Shown here: positions 22,101 through 34,176 of the stretch, one piece after another
Numbering within the stretch: position 1 is the stretch's first letter
Layout: each line of letters opens with the position of its first letter
Source of the DNA: Silene conica
Lineage: Eukaryota; Streptophyta; Magnoliopsida; Caryophyllales; Caryophyllaceae
Direction of reading: 5' to 3'
DNA length: 64,000 bases
Assembly (NCBI GenBank): GCA_029255685.2
Contig: CM055312.2
Span: 29,358,203 to 29,422,202, forward strand
The notes under the pieces: model-generated
Seen by the model: only the letters and a program-made list of their open reading frames with translations
What the model was told of the DNA's origin: nothing
Database searches by the model: none
Position numbers and translations under genes: made by a program

Positions 22101-23948
22101 CATATGAGGTTGCCCGTGGCAAGACATTTCCTGTAGAAGAGGGCCAAGAAGGTTCATTTGTGCTCGATCATGTGAGGGTGAAAGTGTCCATTGTTCATGA
22201 AGAGTTTCAAGGTCTTCCACTTCCAGTTCCCGTGCAAGTGTATGATCTTCACGTATTAAGTGACGCTGTTGGAAGTTTTGTACAGTGGCCAATTGCATTT
22301 GTGAGGCTTGAAGAAGAGGTATGACAATTAACTTAGAAAGTTTCACAATTAGGCAATATACAATTTGTTGAGTGATTTCATAATATTTTGTTATTAGGGT
22401 GATCAGAATGTGAAGAAGAAAGGACATGAGGTACTGGGTAGCAACTCTCACCTTTCAAGGTTGTCGGCTACACCAACGAGAAAACCTGCCAAGGAGCTCA
22501 TGATGGAGTCCTTAAGTCCGGATTGTCAATGGTTAAATTCTCTTATTGGTACGATGGCTGATGGAGAGTCCTTTGACATTTACTTTGAAGCTGATTTATT
22601 TTATTTTAAAGAGGATGGGAAAACAGAAGTGTATAAGAATGAGCTAAAGGAGTTCCTCAACAGAAGTGAGCTTAGTATATCAATTATCCAGATCTTTATA
22701 AGGTGTTGTTAATTATCTCATTATAACTTTACCTTCATTCTAACAGATTGTGTATATTGATTAAACGAATACCTATTTCATCATTTTGATGTACATGTAG
22801 GGCAATTCGAGATGATTTGATGAAAGCTGATAGACGACCTCGTCTTGGATGGTTGTGCCCTGACGCTACTTCAGACGCAAAATTGATTAAGAATGCAGAG
22901 AATGCAATAACATATGTTACTTCGGCATTTCAGAAGGCGGACATCAATGATGACAAGTTCATTTTAGCCCCGATTTTCGATAGGTAAGTTGGTAATTTAA
23001 TTTGTTGGTTAGCATAATCTTATTCTTGAATTTTCCTATCTTGCATTAATTTTAATTTTCAATGTAGTAAGCATTTGTTGCTACTTGCAATTTCTCCGCA
23101 AACCTACACCATATATGAGTTTGATTCAATCCGCCTCAAAGAAGGACGAAAGTTGTATATGAAGATGGTAGTTCTTAGGTAAGTTATAGCTTATGCTTAT
23201 GCTTATGTTTTGTTATTTTTGACATACGTATACTCTAGACAGCTTCTAACTACCATCATATTTGCATAGCGCTCTAAAAAGGTACAAAATGTCTGGTGGT
23301 AAACTGGAGAATAATAGGAGAGAGCCATTGTGGAAATCCATGAAAGTGAGATTGTTTTTCATGTACATTTATACAAATTTTATATTAACTCTTATTTAAT
23401 ATACAATTATCTAATTATATTCTAATATGACTTGCTTGTAGTGCCCTCAACAAAGTGAAGAGGTCGACTGTGGTTTATTTGTGTTGCGCTTCATGTACGA
23501 CATAGTCAAGAGTTGCACAGCCGTAGAAGATTTGGAGAAGGTTAGTTGGTGCACATTTGTTTACTTGAACATATCCTGTGACTTCTATTGTTTGCTGTTA
23601 CTGGTTACTTGCTGGATTCTTGAGCTTCATAAGATTTGCCTTTTGTTGCGAATATGATAATGCGATGACTTAGAAGTTCTTTTTCTGCTGCATGATAAAG
23701 GAGTACTTTTCTAATGTTCTGTTCTTAGCTAAGTAAGTGGCTAAGGCATCTTAATCTTTTCTCAAATAATCTGTTAAGCAAGAACTTTTTTAATGTTCTG
23801 TTCTTAATTAGCTGAGTAATTGGTGTATGTGTTATCATTTTCATAGGTTTGGAGCTCACCAAAGGAAGATATCGTCTACAATGAATGTGAGATCAACGAA
23901 ATACGAGATAAATGGGCATCCTACTTCACTAGTAGTTGTATTGTGTAG
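19158..23948 (+). CDS. CACTA-encoded TnpA-like protein fused to a Ulp1/C48 cysteine-protease domain
   Basis: Eleven exons join in frame with GT-AG borders: 19158-19640, 19728-19952, 20361-20654, 20739-21122, 22052-22318, 22398-22702, 22801-22983, 23068-23178, 23270-23345, 23442-23540, 23847-23948. They total 2529 bases, giving 842 residues and a stop. The first exon is acidic (DDDAPYDNDLEED), then comes a basic stretch. Exons 2-4 resemble plant Transposase_24 (RKKFLAGVAKRFRDFKAKLV; later CLFYALGEKPDHPGCAKG) and end in a charged helical segment. Exons 7-11 form a C48 peptidase domain: histidine in SKHLLLLAIS, aspartate in YEFDSIRL, glutamine and nucleophilic cysteine in CPQQSEEVDCGLF. All catalytic positions are present. 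Such proteases act on SUMO-type conjugates in their cellular relatives; for the transposon the role is unknown. I saw no stop or frameshift in any exon. Exon limits are inferred from splice consensus and frame. Confidence 0.85.
20054..20340. repeat. Tandem repeats in intron 2 of the C48 gene
   Basis: Repeated CATTCTGGGCAG (about five copies) and CTTCTCATGTTTATCAGGAG (about four copies) fill the intron. Confidence 0.75.
21475..21615. repeat. GAACAGATCAGTTCT tandem repeat in intron 4 of the C48 gene
   Basis: At least five copies of an approximately 15-base unit, partly palindromic (GAACxGATCxGTTC). The rest of this 929-base intron (21123-22051) has further dispersed CCAGAAC/CAGACC words and no coding signal. 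Confidence 0.8.
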
Positions 23949-24517
23949 CATGTCCTTCGTTTTTTTATTTACGAAACTTTTGGTGTGATGAAACTTAGTT
24001 ATTTTGGATGTACAAGATATCACAACCTTTTGGTGTGATGGAACTTGGCTAGCTATTTTGGATGTATTAGTTTTGGAAACACAAGATGGGTAATCATGTA
24101 TAAGGTATCAACCTTTTGGTGTAATCAAATTTGGTGTTTAATGAAAAAGTTTCAGTTGGATGGTCTATGAGTGTGTTGAGTTTTATTAATTGTAGGTGAT
24201 ATTCATGATAAGGATAAATTTAAGCTATAATTTTGCTTTTTTAAAAAAAAAATAAAATAAACATATGAGGCGTTTTTCCTGAAAAACGCAGCAAATAAGA
24301 CCTCATATGAGGCGTTTTTTCCTAAAATACGCAGCAAATGACTACCCACATATGAGGCGTTTTTTACAAAAAACGCCTCAAATGACACCTTATATGAGGC
24401 GTTTTATAAACGCCGCAAATGTTATTCTTATTTGATGCCCCCTCATTTGCTGCTACTCGTAAAACGCCTCAAATGACCTATATATTGACGCCGCAAATTA
24501 AGTTTTTTGTACTAGTG
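23949..24517. repeat. CACTA-1 3' region with right subterminal repeats
   Basis: After the C48 stop codon come about 300 bases of AT-rich 3' untranslated sequence with a thrice-repeated CTTTTGGTGTGATG word. The subterminal TATGAGGCGTTTT array (24262-24500) follows, then the inverted terminal repeat. Confidence 0.8.
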
Positions 24518-25641
24518 TAATTTTATATTCTTACAATTAATTTACTTATTATATTTACTATTACTAAATTACATAATTTAATTAGTCTAATTAATTATAT
24601 GTACTCTTTAGTTCCAAGTTACGGGTTGAGAACGGAATATAGATGTCGGAATGACTCGAGAATATAATTATCATGACCATACTATATGCATGCCATCGCA
24701 TTAAGCCCATGCTATCGACTTAAGCTAACCCTAACCCTAAACCCCCTTATGTCGTGTATGTGTTCTTCTGCTCCATACCTTGTACATCAAAAAAAATAGG
24801 AAACCCCATTTTGGCTGTCGTAAGGTTTGAGAAGAGCAAAAGAGAGAAAAAAAACAAAGATGATGTAGCCCCATCATCATCTTCATCGCTGTAAGTTCAA
24901 GGATTTATTGTCATCGTATAATCTGTCCTAGATTAATCTTTGTAGCACGCATAACACACCTACCATCATCAAACAACCATAGGACCACCGTGGGAATCAC
25001 TATAAACACCATAATCTGTCGACAGTAGCAGTGATGTATGTTTTTTGTTTCGTTTTTTCTGCTTATTCAACTAGTGTTCTGATTTGTTTTGGGCACGAGG
25101 CTATGGATAGTGGTAGTCGAGTATTTATAGTTTAATGTGGTTGTTGTGGGGTGGTGCGTGGTGGTCCGAAAATACTTCTTTTGGCAGACTGGACATAGGC
25201 GGCAGAAACAGGGGTTGAGGGTGCGTGTTCAGCAGGTAGTTTTGGGATGCTTTTGCGTTGTTTCAGGGGAGAATGAGGACACTCGTTTACCTCCCCTGGA
25301 ACGACCGTGGGTCAGTGGTGGCCAGAGGTGGTGGTGGGCCTGGTGGAAAGGGAAAAAACGTGAGAAAAGATGGTGTTTGGGTGACGGCAAACAATACAGA
25401 GTACTTCTAATTGTCGCGTGTGTACAGGCTTTTGGCGTGAGTTTTGTGGTGAGTTTTGAGGGCGGAAAATGGTGGCCAGAAGGGTAATGTCGTGGGTGGT
25501 AGTGTGAGTGAGAGTTTGGGACCCATCGTGGTGGTTGTAGGTGGTTATAACGGTGACGGTGATGCCGTGAAGGAGGGTACTCAAGTGTGAAGGTGTTTGT
25601 GTTGTTCTTTCGGTGCTATCGTAGTTGTTGTGCTGCGTTTG

Positions 25642-25642
<1 letters not shown>

Positions 25643-25690
<48 letters not shown>
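25643..25690. repeat. (TTA)n microsatellite
   Basis: About 16 uninterrupted TTA triplets within solo LTR C. Confidence 0.95.
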
Positions 25691-25691
<1 letters not shown>

Positions 25692-26915
25692 GTACTACTA
25701 TTGTTTATCCTTATTATTTTAAATTGTTAGTATTAGTATTACAATTATTATAAATTGTTAGTAGTATTGTTATTTTAAGTTTATTATTAGTATTTATAAT
25801 AATTATGTGATAGTTATTAATATTATTTGATTAGTTTATGTTTGATGTTGTTAATAGTTTAAATTGTTTAGTTCATGTTTATTTAGTTGGGATCAATTAA
25901 TTTGATTAGTTAAACTGGTTTAGTTAATTTGTTTAAATAGTGTTGTGACGGTAATTTTAATTAATCACCTAATTAGTTTGACTAGTCGTGCTTAATATAG
26001 TCTCGTTATGCATAATACATTAATTGGCTAATTATATTAGTTGCGTAGTTATTTTGACTAATTAATTAAGTTGATTTAAGTGGACATATAATAATTGTTT
26101 ACGTAATTATATTAGTGAGTAATTATGTATATTATATTGTTAGGGGACGGTTTTGAGGGGGCATAATTCTGTCTGCTTGCTGGCTTCCTATGGGATTATA
26201 TTACTGTCCAGGTAGGATACACTGGTACTATAATCTGTGAAATGTTATGGATGGAAGTTCTATTGTATGTTAAGCATGATTTATATAAGAATGATGTTTA
26301 TTGGTTGGCTATTTTATTATTGCATTCATGAGCATATCATATGCATTGGTACTGAGAAAGTTATGGTCATATATTGTTCTGATATAAAGCCCAGGGTGGT
26401 TCTACAGACCAGGCCTAGTGTCTTCAGCTATTGATCGAGTTGGTGTCCGGCGACGGCCGATTATACTCTGCCGGGAGGTTCGGTATAGGTTGGTGCAAGG
26501 GTTTGAGAATGAGATTGAGATTGATCTCGAGCTCGAGAATATCATGGCATTTGCATATTATTATCCATTGCAGCATAATTATTGTGTTATCCTACTCAAC
26601 CGCGAGGTTGAAAGTGTATCGTGTACACCTACGTTGATCCGGAATGGGGATTAGATTCTACAGGTCAGAGACAGACGGATTAATAGCTTGGGCATGGAGA
26701 GAGACATGGCTTGGACCTACTTAGAATTAGACCACATACTTAGATGTTATCAGTTGTACTTTTATTCTATGCGTAGTAATTGTAATATCAAAACTTTAAA
26801 TTTAATCAGTTTACTTTGTTATTTACTACCGCTGACATTCGGAGATAGTAAAAACTCTATTTATTTGAGAATGTCTTGCTAAAGGCTCTTAAATAAATGG
26901 GGGTGTTACAATTTT

Positions 26916-27242
26916 GCAGAAATTTGATTTAGAAATCGAAAATTTGGGTTTGTAATTCTCAGATTTTCGAATTTCGGTACAAAGTTCTTGCGTTTGGAGC
27001 TTTACTTTCGGCTTTAGGATTTGTTAATTTAGTTTTATTTTTATTTTTAGGAATAAAAGTCGTCTACGTCGCGGTCTTCAACGTCTTCCTCACAACCGTG
27101 ATGCGTGCACCTCGCCTGGTGGTGCCGTTGATGTCATTGCTACTGTTGTTATCCCACTACTGCTATTGGTTGCTGTTGCTGCTACTATGCTATTGTCGCT
27201 GCTACTGTTGTTGCATCACGCTTCCCGAGGCTTCTACTTTTC
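26916..27242 (+). other. Continuation of the Athila-type sequence beyond LTR C
   Basis: Non-coding, T-rich, then GCTGTTG-rich low-complexity sequence. It abuts the minus-strand gag relic at about 27243. No gene seen. Confidence 0.35.
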
Positions 27243-28918
27243 TTATACGATTTCATCCTTTGGCCATTCATAGTTGCGTCTACTCCTTAAACTAACCATG
27301 TTAATGGTCTCATTTTGTTTCTCTGCTTGGGGCGGTAACTGTCCCGACTGTCTCATAGATTGCTTAGCCGCCAACTGAGCAATTTGAGACTCGAGTAGCT
27401 TTATGGACGCGTCCTTGGACTTCTCACTTTTCTGCATTTGGATGGTTAATGATTAGATCATCTACTTGAGCTCACTAATCTCTGAACTTCCTCCGGATGA
27501 TGATGCACCTCCTTGAGGTGATTGGAACTGTTCAGGCTTTTGGTAACTTTGTTGAGTACGATGAGGGGGGACAAATTTTTTTTGCGATGGTGGAGATGGG
27601 TTCAAAACATTTTGGTTAGTCCACCTCAAGTTGGGATGAACATTGTTTTGATTGTAGTAGCCTCCTCCTTGCCGGAACTGTTAGAAAGAAAACACTTGCT
27701 CCTTCTCTGCGAGACCTCCAATAGCAAAATGCCCCGGTGTACCACACCTTTCACACACTGAATTGTCACCCATTTGCAAAAGGTGAACAGTTTGTTGACC
27801 TTCCTTGGCTTGCCTATCCCACTCATTGAATTTGGCAGTCAGTTTATCTAACTTGGCTTCCACACCATCAATATTGATGTTAGCCACAATTCTTGTTCCG
27901 CTCCTCGGATTATCGTATCGGCGTAATGGTTAGCTATATCTTCAATAATACCCCAACCCTTGTCGTCGTCGATCTCCTTCTGAAACCGACCTTTCGTAGC
28001 TGCGTCTAGGATGGCTCGATGGTCATCAAACAACCTATTATAGAATTGATTACTGATGAACCAAGGTTGGAAACCATGATGACTTCAAGCCCTCACTATC
28101 TTCTTAAAACGACTCCAAGCCTCGTAAAGATTTTCCGTTCCATGTTGCTTAAAGTTCGTGATCTGAGATCGGAGTGCATTAGTTTTCAGAGGTGGGTAAT
28201 ACTTTTTATATAACGCTAATGGCCAAGGACTCCCAATATATTATACCCGCTGCCTCAAGATCCAAGTCCCTAAACAATTCCCGGGCTCCCTCAGATAAGG
28301 AGAAAGGAAATAGGACTTTTTTTTTTGGGAAAATGTAAAAATTGTATTAGAATCATTAGAGAACCATCCACAACATAAATGTCTCATACATTACATAGTC
28401 CTGCTGCCACCATCAGCTCAAAACAAAAACAAGTACTTAATTACTATGTAAGGATTCTATCCATCTAGCATCTCGAGTAGAAAGGAAATATGACTTCTTT
28501 AATCCTATCCTGCGTAACCGTCTGCGACGTAGGAATAGTGGAGCAATAATCTGTGAAAATTTCCATATGCTTCCGCGGATCTTCCCCAGCTACTCCACGG
28601 TACATGTTCCGTGCGACCAAGTTGATGTAAGAAGGTTGAATATCGAACGTGTTACCATTCGCATCCGCGACGAGCTTGAAACCTTTTGGAATAGAGTCGG
28701 CCCTGGGTTCGGAGTGACTAGCAATGTTCAACATCTTGATTGGTAAGTTGATGGCTTCTACAGTAAAAATCCAATCGGAAATAAGATTCTCGATAATGTT
28801 GTCAGGAATACTCAAGACTTCTTCCTGACTGGCTCTCCTATTCTCTTTTTCAGCGCAAAAATGTTCTCTCAGGTTCCGGATCAGCTTCCACTAATTCAGA
28901 CCTGGAGGACCTGGGCAT
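27243..28918 (-). pseudogene. gag relic of minus-strand Athila-type element
   Basis: The minus-strand start ATG at 28918 lies about 105 bases after the primer-binding site. The translation, with a one-base frameshift near 28855 and later stops, follows Athila/Tat gag: an N-terminal block PSYINLVARNMYRGVAGEDP, a central GRFQKEIDDDKGWGIIEDIA, a zinc-knuckle-like CERCGTPGHFAIGG in which the last cysteine is replaced by glycine, and a C-terminal coiled region (SIKLLESQIAQLAAKQS) followed by a stop at 27243. A 161-bp retroposon at 28318-28478 interrupts it. Gag would form the virus-like particle of the retrotransposon; this copy is dead. Its LTR lies at 29047 and beyond. Confidence 0.82.
28318..28478 (-). 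mobile_element. Short L1-tail/SINE-like retroposon in gag
   Basis: A 161-bp insertion flanked by AGAAAGGAAATAGGACT (28301-28317) and AGAAAGGAAATATGACT (28479-28495), a 17-bp target-site duplication with one mismatch. It begins with a T-run on the plus strand, so it is a poly(A)-tailed insert on the minus strand. Its 3' end (ACATTTTCCC before the A-run) resembles the L1 tails in this window, which suggests a 5'-truncated L1 or an L1-mobilised SINE. Confidence 0.8.
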
Positions 28919-29024
28919 GCACAACACTAAAGAAAAAAAATGAGAACGGTCTTAAGGAACTAAAAATTATTCCTTAAGACAAAATAAAAGAAAGAAGCTA
29001 ACCAACAATTAAAACCGATTGCCT

Positions 29025-29041
29025 CCCCGATAACTGCGCCA
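29025..29041 (-). other. Primer-binding site of minus-strand Athila-type element
   Basis: On the minus strand TGGCGCAGTTATCGGGG follows the LTR end (GTGTCA) after a few bases. It is close to the TGGCGCCGTTGCCGGGG site I know from Athila elements, which pairs with the 3' end of tRNA-Asp; two or three positions differ. Confidence 0.75.
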
Positions 29042-29251
29042 AAATTTGACACGGCTGTCATAACCCGGTCAAAACTAAACCTAAGTTAACTAACTAACAG
29101 CTAGCGGAAGTAGGGTCGAATCCCATAGGGAGGCAGAGTTCTAATAAAGGTCAGTCTATTAGTAACAAATTGGGGAGATTTTGTAATTGATTTAATTAAC
29201 TACACAAAAACAAAGAAACAATAAAATAAAGATGATTATAAAATTGAGTTA

Positions 29252-30352
29252 CGTAAGTCCCATCATTCTAATAGCAAGAAGCAAACTAGTAGTAGTAGTG
29301 GCAGTGGAAATCCAAAAGGGCCAGAGGAAGAGGATGTGTTACGTACCAAGGCAATGCATGAAGTGAATCCCATTCTAGGCCTGTCTTTTGACGATGAAGA
29401 AAACCCTGATGAAAACTTCACCCTAGTCACTACTAGAAGGAAAAAACGAAGTGTGGATGTCCCTCAGGCAGAAACTATTATTGAGGATGAACCAGAGGAA
29501 GACATGTTTCAATTCTCTGCAGAGGACACCAAGGAAGAGATAGAATATTGGAACCACGCAGTTTACTGCTTTATGGTTGGAGCAAACCCTCCCTGGGAGG
29601 TTTTACAAGGCTATGTCCAGAGAGTTTGGGGTAAGCATGGTATTGACAAGGTGTGATTCCTTCCCAATGGAGTGTTTATGGTAAGGTTTAAGGAGATGCA
29701 AGCCACAGAACTAGTAATGAATGCAGGCTACCATATGTTTGACAACAAGCCCTTAATTGTGCAAGCATGGCAGGAGAATATTGACCTACTGAAGGATGAG
29801 ATTAAAGTAGTCCCAGCATGGATTCGTTTTCAAAGCTTACCTCTCAAATTTTGGGGTAAGTGCCTACCAACTATTGCCAATATGGTTGGTCAGTATATCA
29901 AATCAGACAATGCTACAAAATCAAAAACGAGGCTTGGCTTTGCAAGGACTCTGGTAGAATTGAAAGTGGGATAGAAATTCCCTAATACTGTTAAATTTAA
30001 GGATGAACATGGCCAGAAACTTGAGATTAAGCTTGAATATGAATGGAAGCCCCTTCAATGTGATAAGTGCAAGGGTTTGGGACATGAAGGAGTAAATTGT
30101 AGGAGATATGCCACAAATTTGGTTACCAAGAAAGTTTTGAAACCTATCCCTAAACCACAGCAGGCTCTGTCTGATAAGGAGTATCCTGCATTGTCTAGTT
30201 CCTTACCCAGGGTGAGTCGGCCTAGTTCCAGTGCAGATATTCCCACAGACCAGACCCATAAAGTAGACTCAGTTCAACCAGTGGTGCAGCAGAGAGAAGA
30301 GGAACGAGTTATTGATAATGGTAACCCTCCAAATCCTAATCCCCATGAATAA
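29252..30352 (+). pseudogene. L1 ORF1 remnant (RNA-binding, zinc-knuckle type)
   Basis: The frame, broken by TGA near 29654 and TAG near 29972, contains the plant L1 ORF1 block (DUF4283-like): FMVGANPPWEVLQGYVQRVW, then PAWIRFQSLPLKFWG, followed by a zinc-knuckle-like CDKCKGLGHEGVNC and a proline/serine-rich tail. The N-terminus is missing through 5' truncation. ORF1 proteins bind the LINE RNA. The ORF2 start codon at 30348 overlaps the end of this frame by five bases. Confidence 0.78.
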
Positions 30353-32129
30353 TTTAGGATTTTGGAATGTTAGAGGTTTGAACCATGTAAATAAACAAAA
30401 TTTAGTTAAGAATTTTATTCATAATAAAGATGTTAGTTTATTTGGATTGTTGGAAACCAAAATAAATGGTGGAAATGTGAGTAATATTTCTCAAAGGATG
30501 CTAGATGGATGGTGTGTAACTACTAACAGCAGTATGCATAAATGAGGAAGGGTTTGGCTTCTCTGAAAACCTACACACTATGATGTTTCTATTCTTATGT
30601 ATGACCCTCAGTTTTTTTTTGGTAAAATGTGAGTGTAGTATATCATAAGATTATCAAAAGAATGTACATGAGGTTCCGGGATCAAATCCCCTTACAGACA
30701 TTAGAATTCATTTTCTATCAGACACAAAAAACATCGACAGACTAAACAATTTCATTTCCCCTTTGCTGCTTGATTCTATGTTTGATCTCTTCTTCAATTC
30801 TCTGAACTATCACTTCTGGTCTTATTAAAATCTCATTGATCCAAGCACTATTACGTTGCATCCAGATGTGGTAGTGGTAGGCATTAAAAATAGCGCATCT
30901 GATTTTCCAGTCTCTGGATTTTCGATTTCCATTGCTCATCTCTGTCATGGTGGGGTTTCTCCCATTAAACCAGTTGCTCAACAGATTCAGAACCCTGGTG
31001 GAGTATTGGCAACCTTCAAAGATATGGTCGATGGTCTCTGTCTGATTTTGACACAAGGAACACAAATCATCGGAGCAAAAGCCTATCCTTGCTAACTTAG
31101 CTTTGACGTTCATCCCTTCCTGCATTCTCAGCCACGTAATCATTGAGTGCTTTGGAACATTCCAACTATTCCAAACTACTGGAGTCCAGTCCTTCTTGGG
31201 TTGAGGTACTTGCAGCCATTCATAGCCACTTCTTATGGAGTATCCCTGAGATCTATTATTCCAGTTAATCCCACTGTAACCATTTTTTATTTTCTCTTTT
31301 GTTTTGCAGATACTCTTCCAAACCCATAGAGCATCAGTAGGAGGAGTATAACCTGTCCAATCTTGCTCCTTGAGGTAAACATCATTCACCCATTTAATCC
31401 ATAGTCTGCCAGCTTGTGTAAAAATCCAATCCACCAGTTTGCCAACAGTGGCTAGATTCCATAATTCTGCATGTTTGATACCTAGGCCTCCTTGGTCCTT
31501 GTTTAGAGTAACCCTCTCCCAAGCCACTAGGGGAACTCTATGGAATTCTGTTGATCCATCCCAGAGATAATTGCGACAAATAGCCTCAATTCTCTTGATA
31601 ACACTTTTGGGGATGATGAACATCTGTGCCCAATAGTTGTGTAGGGTGTTTAGGACTGAATTGATTAATGTAATTCTGCCAGCATATGATAGCTTTTTAG
31701 CCCCCAAGCCTCTTATTCTAGCTACAAGCTTTTCAGTTAAAGAGGAACAGGCATTCTTAGATAGTTTTCCTGGTTGGAAAGGCACCCCTAGATATTTGAA
31801 GGGAAAGACACCTTCTCTGAAGCCAGTCACCTTTTTTATATCAGTCTTTGTCTACTCATCAATGCCATTAAAAAATATCTCAGACTTGGTATTATTCATC
31901 CTTAGTCCAGAAGCACTAGATAAGGAGGAGAAAGCTCTCATTAGTAGCCATATAGAAGCAGGCTTACCTTTGCAAAACATTAAGAGGTCATCTGCAAACA
32001 TAAGGTGTGTGAGCTTCAGATTTTTGCAGAGGGGATGGTATTGAAACGACCATCTGTCAGTAGCAAAAGGAATGAGTCTAGATAGGTAGTCCATGCATAG
32101 TGTGAATAAAAGAGGGGAGATGCGGTCCC

Positions 32130-33855
32130 TGTAACACCCCATAATTTCGGCTAATTTAAAACTTACATTTACATAAAAAAAAGAAGTCGCCGAAAATACG
32201 GGATATTATAATTAATATACAAAGTCTCTTATTACAAATCTCTTTTTGTACAAAATCAAATAAAAAGAAGGATTACAAATGCTTTAAATAAAATTTGACT
32301 TCAAATAAAATCCTTTTGAACTGCAGCAGCGGAAGTCACCTGAAATAAAATCAGAAGACAAAAAGGACTACCCCCATGACGAGTAGCCCCAAGGGAGAAA
32401 ACACGTCAGCCGGAAAGCTGAGTAACAGATAATACCTCAATATAAGCAGAATACTTTTTGGTCATGGCGTGGAAACACAGACATGTAAAAATAAAAATAA
32501 ACATGTAGAATAATAAAAACACTCCCCGGGTAGCTAAACTCACCCTCAAGCTATTCCATAATATTCCTCTTGTACAATACTCACTTCTCGCCTCCACAAA
32601 TAATCCATTCAAAAATTATTATACCGTCTCACTCATTACTCTGTCTCATAAAATAAACTCCAAGTCTCATAATAATACCTCTAAGTAACTCGGATATTGT
32701 ATTTTAGTTGTCGTTTCTAAGCCAAAGACAAGGGGTGAGTGAACTGGCGGAATAAGACCGCTAAACAATATTTCCATCTCAATATCGATTCAAAAAACAT
32801 AATTAACTCAATTACCCCGGTCACTCCGGACCGTAAACAAAACCGGCACACAAGCCCCATAAATCAATACCAGTAACCAATCTCAATTTCAATATCAATA
32901 TCGTTAAGGTTCTAAAGAACCGTGCTCAAAACTTAAAGTAAAACTTTAAGCTACTCACCCGCAAGTCGAAGGTCAAAAGAAACGACAACAATAACACAAT
33001 ACAAAAATAACCCATCTTAATATCAATACAGCGAGCCATAGCCATGGTTTCTTTGACAATTATCAACAAACTAAATAATCATTACCATCAGACAAGTCCT
33101 GTACCCATCTTTCTGAATATTCAATAGCAACCTTCGTGCTCACCAAAGTCCAGCCGATGTATATTCTCTCCAACATCAAAATCTTAATGTTTCACTAACA
33201 ATTCACTTGCTTGATTAATCAAAACCCGATCTCACCAAAAGATAGAAGAACTGCATACTATTAATATTACTAGTATACATAAAATAAGATAAACAATAAA
33301 TCTCAGCATGTAAATTCCAATAAATCAATCAATTACAAAGTATAACATATAACCCCGACTAATAATAAGAGTAATAGGGATGGTAATATCGTGTTACCTT
33401 AGACCGTGAAAAGCAATAATTACTTAGAAGTTGTTCGAAGATCGATCAACACACGAAGTTAGAAAATCAGAAGTAGATAAGTAAAATAGATAGACAAGTC
33501 CACCATCATCAATTTGCGTAAGGACATAGAAGAGACTAGGATACTAGGACATATATGTCCATTATTATAAGATAATAATGATGATGTTGTAGATTATGGA
33601 GTATGATATAAATAATGTAGAAACATGACAGAGAAGGCCATGGTTTCTATTCATGGATTAGCAAAAGACAAAGAATAGACGGCTGAACTTAAGAGATCAA
33701 AAGACTAATGAATATATGAGGTTTAACCCTAATATATACTCCGTACATCAAACGACCTCAATATTTATTTAGTTTTTATATTAAAATCCAAAATATAATA
33801 TTAGACCATAAAATAATCTAGTCAAATAAAAGATAAAAATATTTGGGATATTACA
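32130..33855 (-). repeat. LTR of element F, left (3' LTR)
   Basis: 1726 bp. Its first 700 or so bases are identical to the other LTR by eye. Differences start near position 716 of the LTR. Confidence 0.9.
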
Positions 33856-34176
33856 ATCTTTCCCCCTTAAAAAGAACTTCGTCCCGAAGTTCGAGTTAGA
33901 AATAAGAAACGAGTTTGAAAACATAAGGGATATTACAATCCATCCATCTTAAAAGGAAATTCGTCGCCGAAGTACCAATTAAGAAAACAAAACTAATTAG
34001 AAATTTGAGCGGTATTACATTCCACCCTTGTTAAAATAAAGTTCGCCCCCGAACTTAAAAATGCAAAAAAACCTTGAGTCACAAAAGTTTAGAAATGCTT
34101 TAAAATTGAAAACGGTGGCGCCAATATGTGACGATCTTAACGCCTAACCAAGATTGAAACCCGCTCTGATACCAAT
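33856..34176 (-). other. Interior of element F with triplicated polypurine/LTR-junction module
   Basis: Three related blocks, each combining a TATTACA junction, a pyrimidine run and a GAACTT...AAGTTC-like stem, start near 33847, 33928 and 34009, about 81 bases apart. On the minus strand each reads as a stem, a purine run and an LTR-like TGTAAT start. Only the first lies at the true LTR border. The primer-binding site closes the interior at 34163-34174. Confidence 0.7.

Larger units (their letters stand above)
12765..24517 (+). mobile_element. CACTA-1: large CACTA (En/Spm) transposon with captured LRR fragment
   Basis: Terminal inverted repeats are CACTAGTACAAAA at 12765-12777 and its exact reverse complement at 24505-24517. 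The flanking TAA at 12762-12764 and 24518-24520 is the 3-bp duplication usual for CACTA elements. Subterminal motifs TATGAGGCGTTTT are repeated at both ends. Content in order: leader, TnpD-type transposase (14107-17460), captured receptor LRR fragment (17627-18553), and a multi-exon TnpA-like/C48 gene (19158-23948). The length of 11.75 kb is in the range of large plant CACTA elements. It is nested in solo LTR C. Confidence 0.95.
12421..26910. mobile_element. Solo LTR C of chromovirus type, host of CACTA-1
   Basis: The LTR runs from TGTAATACCCCG (12421) to GGGGTGTTACA (26910), with ATTTT on both sides (12416-12420 and 26911-26915) as a 5-bp target-site duplication. Without CACTA-1 and its 3-bp duplication it is about 2.7 kb. 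No primer-binding site, polypurine tract or coding region is present, so it is a solo LTR. Orientation is ambiguous because both ends are TGTAA/TTACA. Stretches at 12421-12764 and 24518-26910 contain no gene. Confidence 0.85.

Noticed and set aside
24725..24752. Telomere-like CCCTAACCCTAAACCCCC
   Set aside because: Only two or three imperfect units inside an LTR; too short and irregular for an interstitial telomere array.
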